Origin: Acidovorax sp. KKS102
Lineage (GTDB): Bacteria; Pseudomonadota; Gammaproteobacteria; Burkholderiales; Burkholderiaceae_C
Assembly (NCBI RefSeq): GCF_000302535.1
Contig: NC_018708.1
Location: 2,480,001-2,544,000 of the forward strand
DNA length: 64,000 nucleotides
Direction: 5' to 3'
Shown: positions 59,401-64,000 of the stretch, in pieces
Layout: each line of letters opens with the position of its first letter
Numbering within the stretch: the first letter of the stretch is position 1
Notes under the pieces: generated by a model
The model's input: only the letters and a program-made list of their open reading frames with translations
Told to the model about the DNA's origin: nothing
Databases searched by the model: none
Program-made: the position numbers and the translations under genes

Positions 59401-60246
59401 CACGCGGAACTCGGCCTCGTAGCTTTCCTCCAGCCCGTCCATGGCGCGCGCCAGCTTGGCGGCATTGCGTTCGGCGTCCAGCGGGTGGCGCCGGGCGTAC
59501 CAGCGTTGCCAGAGGTCGGGCGACTGCATGTCGGCACTGGTGATGCCATAGGCCTCGTAAAACCGGCCGTCACAAGAAAACCGGCGTTCGACCACATCCC
59601 ACTGCCAGCGGCCGCCCCCCAGGGCGTCCAGCGCCAGGCGCAGCTGGTGCTCTTGCTGGCCCAACGTCTGCTGAATCTCGCTGCGCGCCAGCTCGGCGCG
59701 AGCCCTGGCTGCGATCACCAGCCAGCCAATCCCCAGCATCAGCACACCAGCGCCGTGATGCCAGTGCAGGGTCTGGGTGCCCAATCCGGCGTCCGTTGTG
59801 GCAATCATGGCCAGCGAAACCACCAGCGGCAGCGTGAGGGTCAGGCCGGCCAGCGGTGCCCAGTCGGGCCAGGCCCAGCGCCTGCCCAGGCTGCGCCAAC
59901 CCCAGCCAGTGGCCAGTGCGCCCCCCAGAACGGACGTGGCGGGCCAGGCGGCCGAGGTGTCGGTCCAGAGGGCGGCCTGCAAGGCCAGCAGGGCGGTAAT
60001 GGCCGCCGCCGGCACGCCAAAGAACAGCGCCATGAATGCCGTGGCAGTGGGGTAGGCCACGATGTGCAGCTCTGGCGCGTTCCAGCGCAGGGCCTCAAAG
60101 GCGGCGATGGAGACCAGCCCGCCCGCCACGCCGAGCAGGATCAGCGTGCGCCGGGAGGGGTGCAGCGACTCTTGTGGTGACAGCCAGACCGGCACCAACA
60201 GCAGCAGCATGAGGGCCGTGCCTGCCAGCAGCGTGTTGTTACCCAT
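56428..60246 (-). CDS. Large membrane PAS-GGDEF-EAL cyclic di-GMP protein
   Basis: A 1272-residue signalling protein. The N-terminus has about six membrane segments (1-180, MASE-like sensor). Five or so PAS/PAC modules follow (about 210-860), each with a WxW or DxxP-type motif such as HDITDRKR and VDITAHRE at the ends. A GGDEF domain carries an intact motif at 914-918 (ARLGGDEFVIL). It lacks the RxxD inhibition site (QPAD at that spot). The EAL domain (about 1010-1255) has EVLSRW in place of EALxRW (E1042) and DDFGTGYSSLTYL, so phosphodiesterase activity is plausible. Whether it makes or breaks cyclic di-GMP cannot be decided. Its stop codon lies in a repeat copy. Confidence 0.93.
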   Translation of the reverse strand: MGNNTLLAGTALMLLLLVPVWLSPQESLHPSRRTLILLGVAGGLVSIAAFEALRWNAPELHIVAYPTATAFMALFFGVPAAAITALLALQAALWTDTSAAWPATSVLGGALATGWGWRSLGRRWAWPDWAPLAGLTLTLPLVVSLAMIATTDAGLGTQTLHWHHGAGVLMLGIGWLVIAARARAELARSEIQQTLGQQEHQLRLALDALGGGRWQWDVVERRFSCDGRFYEAYGITSADMQSPDLWQRWYARRHPLDAERNAAKLARAMDGLEESYEAEFRVMDAKGQWRWLMSRGTVAKRDAQGRPASLIGMDVDITAHREAEEALQSAEAKYTTFYQTLPDPAGITRIADGCYIDVNPAFCELLGFTREEVLGRTSSELHIWANEHERKRLLETYQREGKVDRLPLVAQSKGVQVPGLMSARSVLVNGENCFVFVFHDMTEAQRTSDELRALYHQLQQAGRLARLGAWEDERGRGLVYWSDVCFDIHGLSPNQPPPSDYIDRHVAPQYREALREKFRQSIRSRTEWSMEMEVYHADGHLLWVRASGEPVIENGRVVKVRGVMQDIDEAKRADQRLRQSEERFSRIFHLMPYPMGLSHRSDGRYMDINPAWVDMLGIPREEAIGRTAVELGIFTAEDRQRLMEQVSQTGHLSDYEVTLNVRNGPRRTVLQSMRATEFDGEPCWLFSVHDITDRKRNEVQVREREALLSLTISAASLGLWDWDLQTGLVTGDRRWRAKRGLAATGDTTAAVQWTTAIAPDDIDRITAELARHTAHLGTPFDATWRLNQPSEPVRWVRNLGKIVGFDEQGRPARMLGVAIDVTPQREQEVMLQRLALYDALTGLPNRVLLARKLQECMAQARDTGKQLGVAYLDLDGFKPVNDRLGHGAGDRLLVVVGGRLTRALQPADTVARLGGDEFVILMPGLESVADCERILGRVMESVSAPYTLDTERVVVTASIGYTIFPQDDADADTLLRHADQAMYAAKQAGRNRFHQFDAAQERAVQLLRAQGHYLREALAQAQFTLYLQPKVDMRSGTVVGAEVLSRWLHPERGLVPPGEFLPLLEGTDLEIGFGEWVAEAALTVLEQLQDRGMPMPLSINIAAQHLQQPGFADWVAGCLARHPRVPAHLVEIEITESAALYDLSAVADTLNALRAMGVTVALDDFGTGYSSLTYLRRLPMDTLKIDQSFVHGMMGDPGDLAIVQGVIGLARSFGYRVIAEGVETVEQGQMLLQLGCLQAQGYCIARPMPLEDFIGWTPHWQPPAGWQRNRPI

Positions 60247-60415
60247 GGCGTTTTCCTTGGGCGGCCTGGTGCCGCGAATACGCCTTAGAGGGGGCTGGAG
60301 GGGCGCTAACGACGGGCGGGCGACCCTGCGGGAGGAGCGGGGGCATGTCGCGACCCGTGTCGCATGGGGCTTTCCTCAGAAAGCATGCACCCGATAAAAA
60401 AACCATGTGTCAAGT

Positions 60416-61342
60416 TTAGGCCTGTTCTGAGGCGGCCCGGGCGGGACGCAGCGTCCTGATAAGTCCGGTTGACAACAGGGTGCCACACACGATCACCAGT
60501 GCGCAGCCCACCATCCATGGCGTGATGCTCTCGCCCAGGAACAGCGTGCCATACAGCACGGCAAACACGGGTGTGATGAACGTGACGGCCAGCGCCCGGC
60601 TGGGGCCTGCGTGCTCAATCAGGCGAAAGTAAAGGATGTAGGCAATGCCGGTGCACAGCACGGCAATGGCCAGGATGGCCGCCCAGGCACGTACGCCGGG
60701 CATCTGGGCCGGCCACAGCCACAAGGTGGGCAGGGCCAGGCCGAGCGCCGCGCCCAGCTGGCTGCCGGCGGCCGTGGCCAGCGGCGGCAGGCCCGTGAGG
60801 TGGCGCCGCGCAAAACTGGCCGACACGCCGTAGAACGCCGACGCCAGCAGGCAGGCCGCAATGGCCCAGTGAGCATGGTCGGTCTTGAACCCGGCACCAG
60901 CGGGGGCGCGCCAGGCCAGCAGGGCCACGCCCACAAAACCCAGCGCCAGCCCCACCCAGCGCAGGCGGTTGATGCGGTCGCCCAGCCACATCCAGGCAAT
61001 CAACGCGCCAAACAGCGGCACGGTGGCATTGAGGATCGAGGTCAGGCCCGTGGCAATGTGCAACACCGCCCACGAGAACAGCGAGAACGGAATCGCCGAA
61101 TTGATGACGCCCGCAAACAAAATGGGCCGCCAGTGCGCGCGCAGCGCAGGCCAGTGGCCCTGGCGCAGCATGATGGGCCACAGGAACACCGTGGCCAGCG
61201 CCACCCGCAGGCCGGCAGTGGGCAGCGGGCCAAAGTCGGACGCGCCCAGGCGCATGAACAGGAACGACGCGCCCCACAGTGCGGCCAGCAGGATGAATTC
61301 ACCGATCCAGGTGGAGACGGGCCGGGTGGCGGGGCTGTTCAT
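60416..61342 (-). CDS. DMT superfamily (EamA) transporter
   Basis: A 308-residue inner-membrane protein with ten hydrophobic segments in two EamA repeats: the first opens FILLAALWGASFLFMRLGA, the second ends FAVLYGTLFLGESITPWMVG. The start forms an ATGA overlap with the ogt stop, so expression is coupled to the repair gene. The substrate is unknown. It is distinct from the DMT gene at 15372-16322. Confidence 0.9.
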   Translation of the reverse strand: MNSPATRPVSTWIGEFILLAALWGASFLFMRLGASDFGPLPTAGLRVALATVFLWPIMLRQGHWPALRAHWRPILFAGVINSAIPFSLFSWAVLHIATGLTSILNATVPLFGALIAWMWLGDRINRLRWVGLALGFVGVALLAWRAPAGAGFKTDHAHWAIAACLLASAFYGVSASFARRHLTGLPPLATAAGSQLGAALGLALPTLWLWPAQMPGVRAWAAILAIAVLCTGIAYILYFRLIEHAGPSRALAVTFITPVFAVLYGTLFLGESITPWMVGCALVIVCGTLLSTGLIRTLRPARAASEQA

Positions 61343-61890
61343 GCAATGGCTTTCATGGGAGGGGTGGCGGCGGCAAAAAGGGGTGCATTCTCCAGTGTCA
61401 GCAAAGCCCTCTTGCGATCGAGGCCGCCCGCGTAGCCGGTCAGGCTGCCATCGGCACCCAGCACGCGGTGGCAGGGCACCACCACGCTCAGCGGGTTGCG
61501 GCCCACCGCCGCGCCCACGGCCCGCACGGCGCTGGGGTTGCCCAGCTGGCGGCCCAGCGCTCCGTAGCTGGTCGTCTGGCCCCGGCCAATCTGCAGCAGC
61601 GCGCGCCACACGGATTGCTGGAATACCGTGCCGCCCGACAGATCCAGCGGCAGGTCGAAGTGCTGGCGCTCTCCGGCCAGGTACTGCTGCAGCTGGTGCG
61701 CGGCCTCTTGCAGCACGGGGTGATTGCCTAGCACCAAAGCCCAGGCGCTAGTGCCGTGCAGGTGGGCGGTGGGCTCGTGGCGCTGACCTTCAAACCAGAC
61801 GCCCGACAAGCCGGTGGGGGAGGCGGCCAGCCGGACGGGCCCCAGCGGGGTGTCTGCCCGTGCCTGCACGGTGAGGGGGTGAAACTGCAT
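61339..61890 (-). CDS. ogt: Methylated-DNA--protein-cysteine methyltransferase
   Basis: Suicide repair protein that takes the methyl group from O6-methylguanine; 183 residues. The acceptor cysteine is C140 in VVVPCHRVLGADGSLTGYAG, with the preceding helix SAVRAVGAAVGRNP and the arginine-finger helix FQQSVWRALLQIGRGQTTSYG. It is separate from the Ada C-domain in this window. It overlaps the next gene, a DMT transporter, by the ATGA signal. Confidence 0.95.
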   Translation of the reverse strand: MQFHPLTVQARADTPLGPVRLAASPTGLSGVWFEGQRHEPTAHLHGTSAWALVLGNHPVLQEAAHQLQQYLAGERQHFDLPLDLSGGTVFQQSVWRALLQIGRGQTTSYGALGRQLGNPSAVRAVGAAVGRNPLSVVVPCHRVLGADGSLTGYAGGLDRKRALLTLENAPLFAAATPPMKAIA

Positions 61891-61929
61891 ATGGAGCGGT
61901 CGCTAGAGGGTGATGGGGGACGTTTTGGG

Positions 61930-61989
61930 GCGAAATCGGCACCATGCGCTAGTGCCTATTGCCTGAGGTGCTATGGTTTTGATAGTTTC
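61930..61989 (-). repeat. Dispersed repeat copy overlapping the alkA stop
   Basis: On the minus strand it reads AACTATCAAAACCATAGCAC, then GCACTAGCGCATGGTGCCG and ATTTCG. The last codons of the alkA gene (KLSKP and stop) are encoded by its ACTATCAAAACCATAG part. Confidence 0.65.
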
Positions 61990-63578
61990 TGGGCGTCTGC
62001 AGGTGCAGGCGTGCCGGCACCGCTGCTGCCAGCGGCCCAGGCGCGCAACACGGCATAGCTGCGCCAGGGGCGCCAGGCTTGCGAGGCTTCTTGCGCCGCG
62101 CGTGCCGGGTTTTTGTGCTGCTGTACCCCCAGCGCTTTGTGCAGCGCCACGTCACCGGCCGGAAAGGCGTCGGGCCAGCGCAGCACCCGCATGGCGATGT
62201 ACTGCGCCGTCCAGTCGCCAATACCGGGCAGGGCGCACAGGGCAGCAGTGGTGCTGGGCACGTCGGCGCCCGCATGCAGGGCCAGGGCGCCGCTGTCCAC
62301 TGCGCGGGCCAGCGCCACGATGGCCGCCTGCCGCTGGCGCACGATGCCCAACTGGCCCAGCGTGTCGCCATCGGCGCGGGCCAGGGTGGCTGCGGTGGGG
62401 AACAGCCGGTGCAGCTCGGGCCAGGGCGTGGCGATGGGCTCGCCCAGCCGCTCCACCAGCCGCTGGCCCAGCGTGCGCGCGGCTGCCACGGTGATCTGCT
62501 GGCCCAGCACGGCGCGCACGGCCAGCTCAAAGCCGTCAAACGCGCCGGGCACACGCAGGCCGTCGCCATCCGGGAAATGCGGATGCAGCACGGCGTTGAT
62601 GGCCGCCGGGTCGGCGTCCAGGTCCAGCATGGCACGCACGCGGCGGATGACCAGCGGCAGCACCGGGTACAGGCTGTCGCTGGTCTGCAGCAGCACTTGG
62701 TGGCGCGTCACGTCAAAGCGGGCGCTGAACCAGCCCGTGGATTCCGTGGGCTGGCCTGCGCTGCCCGAGGCCGGATGATGCAGGCGCACTGTGCGGCGCA
62801 AGGTGGCCTCCTGGGGCAGCACCCATTCCACCCCGTGGAACTGGCGCCGCTCAAAAAACGCCAGCAGCGCTGCCACATCGAATGGTGGCCGCCACGCCAG
62901 GCGCAGCGTGCTGCTGGCTCCAGGCCCGTCTGCGTGGACGGGCGCCGCTCCACGGCGGCGCAGCTGGGTGGGGTTGAGGCCATAGTGGCCCACAAAGGCT
63001 GCGTTGAACCGCCGCACGCTGGCGAACCCGCTGGCCAGCGCCACCTGCGTCACGGGCATCGCGGTGTCGGTGAGCAGTTGCTTGGCCGTGAGCAGCCGCC
63101 GCGTCTGCAGGTATTGCAGCGGCGATACGCCCAGGGCGGATTCAAAAATGCGGCGCAGATGCCGGTCGCTCACGCCCAGCCGCTCGGCCAGGCGGGCCAC
63201 GGTGGCGCTCCCCTCGCCGGGTGCGGCCGGTGTGGGCCAGAGGTCGGGGGCATCCAGCAGGCGCACGGCCTGCTGCACCAGGATGCCGCTGGCGGCTTGC
63301 ACCGACCACGCCATCGCCTGGGGGGCCAGCTCGGGCCGGCAGCGCAGGCAGGGGCGAAACCCGGCGCTTTCGGCCTGCGCTGCCAGCGCAAAAAACCGGC
63401 AGTTTTCGCGCCGGGGTGTGCGCACGGCGCAGACAGGGCGGCAGTAGATGCCGGTGGACGTCACCCCGGTGAAAAAATGCCCGTCAAACCGCGCATCGCG
63501 CGCCTGCAGCGCCAGGTAGCGGCCTTCGTCGGCTGCCGTGTCGGCGGTAGGGTTGGAGGGCAGGGCGGTGGAGGTCAT
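61971..63578 (-). CDS. alkA: Ada-AlkA fusion: DNA-3-methyladenine glycosylase II with Ada-type regulatory domains
   Basis: Removes 3-methyladenine and other alkylated bases; 535 residues, against about 280 for E. coli AlkA. The N-terminal zinc domain has the Ada cysteines C46, C50, C77 and C80 (IYCRPVCAVR and FRPCLRCRPE). An AraC helix-turn-helix follows (about 125-210). The glycosylase domain (about 225-500) has the helix-hairpin-helix CALPGIGDWTAQYIAMRVL and the catalytic aspartate D476 in FPAGDVAL. The ATG at 63578 was chosen; one four codons earlier (63590) is possible. The extreme C-terminus is encoded by repeat DNA. The fused Ada part lets the protein sense methyl damage and perhaps regulate its own gene. 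Confidence 0.94.
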   Translation of the reverse strand: MTSTALPSNPTADTAADEGRYLALQARDARFDGHFFTGVTSTGIYCRPVCAVRTPRRENCRFFALAAQAESAGFRPCLRCRPELAPQAMAWSVQAASGILVQQAVRLLDAPDLWPTPAAPGEGSATVARLAERLGVSDRHLRRIFESALGVSPLQYLQTRRLLTAKQLLTDTAMPVTQVALASGFASVRRFNAAFVGHYGLNPTQLRRRGAAPVHADGPGASSTLRLAWRPPFDVAALLAFFERRQFHGVEWVLPQEATLRRTVRLHHPASGSAGQPTESTGWFSARFDVTRHQVLLQTSDSLYPVLPLVIRRVRAMLDLDADPAAINAVLHPHFPDGDGLRVPGAFDGFELAVRAVLGQQITVAAARTLGQRLVERLGEPIATPWPELHRLFPTAATLARADGDTLGQLGIVRQRQAAIVALARAVDSGALALHAGADVPSTTAALCALPGIGDWTAQYIAMRVLRWPDAFPAGDVALHKALGVQQHKNPARAAQEASQAWRPWRSYAVLRAWAAGSSGAGTPAPADAQKLSKP

Positions 63579-63741
63579 GGGCCAGATCATAGGAGCCTGG
63601 CGCCCGGCCACTGGCCGTTTTCGGACCTGTGCCTTGGGCGGGTGTGGGGCTGGCGCCTGCGGCATCGACTGACAAACACCGGCGAGGCCGCCGCCTACAA
63701 TGCAGCGGACTTTTCAACCCCTCCGCGAAAGGCCCCCCTGC

Positions 63742-64000
63742 GTGCAACCGACCCCCGCCATCTTCAAAGCCTATGACATCCGCGGCATCGTGCCGTCCAC
63801 CCTGAACGAAGACGTGGCCCTGGGCCTGGGCCGGGCCTTTGGCACGGCAGCCCGTGCAGAAGGGCAGACCACCGTGGCGGTGGGGCGGGATGGCCGCCTG
63901 TCAGGCCCCGCCATGTCGGCGGCGCTGATCCAGGGGCTGGTGGAGGCGGGCATCGAGGTGATCGACGTGGGCCTGGTCACCACGCCGTTGCTCTACTTTG
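63742..64000 (+). CDS. Phosphomannomutase/phosphoglucomutase (3' end outside window)
   Basis: Interconverts mannose- or glucose-1- and 6-phosphate for nucleotide-sugar and polysaccharide synthesis. Only the first 86 codons are present. The start is a GTG at 63742 with GAAAGG upstream, giving VQPTPAIFKAYDIRGIVPST, the conserved AlgC-type opening. VAVGRDGRLSGPAMSAALI (about 50-68) follows; in complete members the active-site serine lies later. The family name cannot be narrowed from the fragment. Confidence 0.9.
   Translation, partial: MQPTPAIFKAYDIRGIVPSTLNEDVALGLGRAFGTAARAEGQTTVAVGRDGRLSGPAMSAALIQGLVEAGIEVIDVGLVTTPLLYF

Noticed and set aside
60247..60415. Possible riboswitch or small RNA upstream of the PAS-GGDEF-EAL gene
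   Set aside because: No known aptamer pattern and no clear hairpin-plus-T structure could be seen.

Overview
The window looks like a chromosome segment of a Comamonadaceae betaproteobacterium, most likely Acidovorax or a close relative. It has high GC and a three-gene pyruvate dehydrogenase operon whose Lpd carries its own lipoyl domain. It also has a Bug/TctC periplasmic binding protein, a class of receptor heavily expanded in Burkholderiales. At least eight copies of a short dispersed repeat (TTTTGATAGCTGCTAGCGCTT and its partner half) are scattered through it; I associate this repeat with Comamonadaceae from memory. No rRNA, tRNA, CRISPR array, insertion sequence or replication origin was seen.

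Layout. 0-7.6 kb: aceE (cut by the window edge), aceF, lpdA, a small DUF3079 protein and an unusual aspartate kinase. 7.7-15.4 kb: a sugar-acid-like catabolic locus. On the minus strand it holds two amino-acid-type ABC permeases, an ATPase, a binding protein, a VOC enzyme, a RuBisCO-like protein (RLP) and a DUF1537 four-carbon acid sugar kinase; a LacI regulator is divergent. 15.4-29 kb: accessory genes, namely two regulator/target pairs, NudK, an acyl-homoserine-lactone-acylase-type lipoprotein, a GlxA-like AraC regulator, an RNA methyltransferase, a flavodoxin, a diguanylate cyclase, an EVE protein and a DUF3592 protein. 29-32 kb: alkylation-damage operon ada, an uncharacterised 2OG-Fe(II) oxygenase, and alkB. 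32-43.8 kb: a SNF2 helicase, a LuxR regulator, a DUF3237 protein, a Bug receptor next to a tannase-family esterase, small membrane and hypothetical proteins, a cyclase-like protein, a cell-wall peptidase and a PQQ-type sugar dehydrogenase. 43.9-46.4 kb: a two-gene archaeal-type AMP phosphorylase plus PRPP-synthetase unit. 46.7-51.6 kb: a visibly less GC-rich insert (LysR, MFS symporter, M20 amidohydrolase, glutaminase) followed by a broken flavin-reductase gene. 51.7-64 kb: isochorismatase-family hydrolase, chrA, prpE, a GNAT protein, a large PAS/GGDEF/EAL protein, an ogt-DMT transporter pair, an Ada-AlkA fusion and the start of a phosphomannomutase gene.

How genes work together. The ABC/VOC/RLP/kinase locus is the best candidate for an undescribed pathway. 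A solute is imported, the kinase makes a phosphorylated acid and the RLP breaks or rearranges it, as in known D-apionate pathways, but with a different gene set. The AMP phosphorylase/PRPP synthetase pair suggests nucleotide-ribose salvage. The 46.7-51.2 kb cassette suggests import and hydrolysis of an N-acylated glutamine. Three separate loci (ada-alkB, ogt, alkA) give an unusual density of alkylation repair. Several genes end inside copies of the dispersed repeat, and one copy appears to have been absorbed into the lpdA linker.
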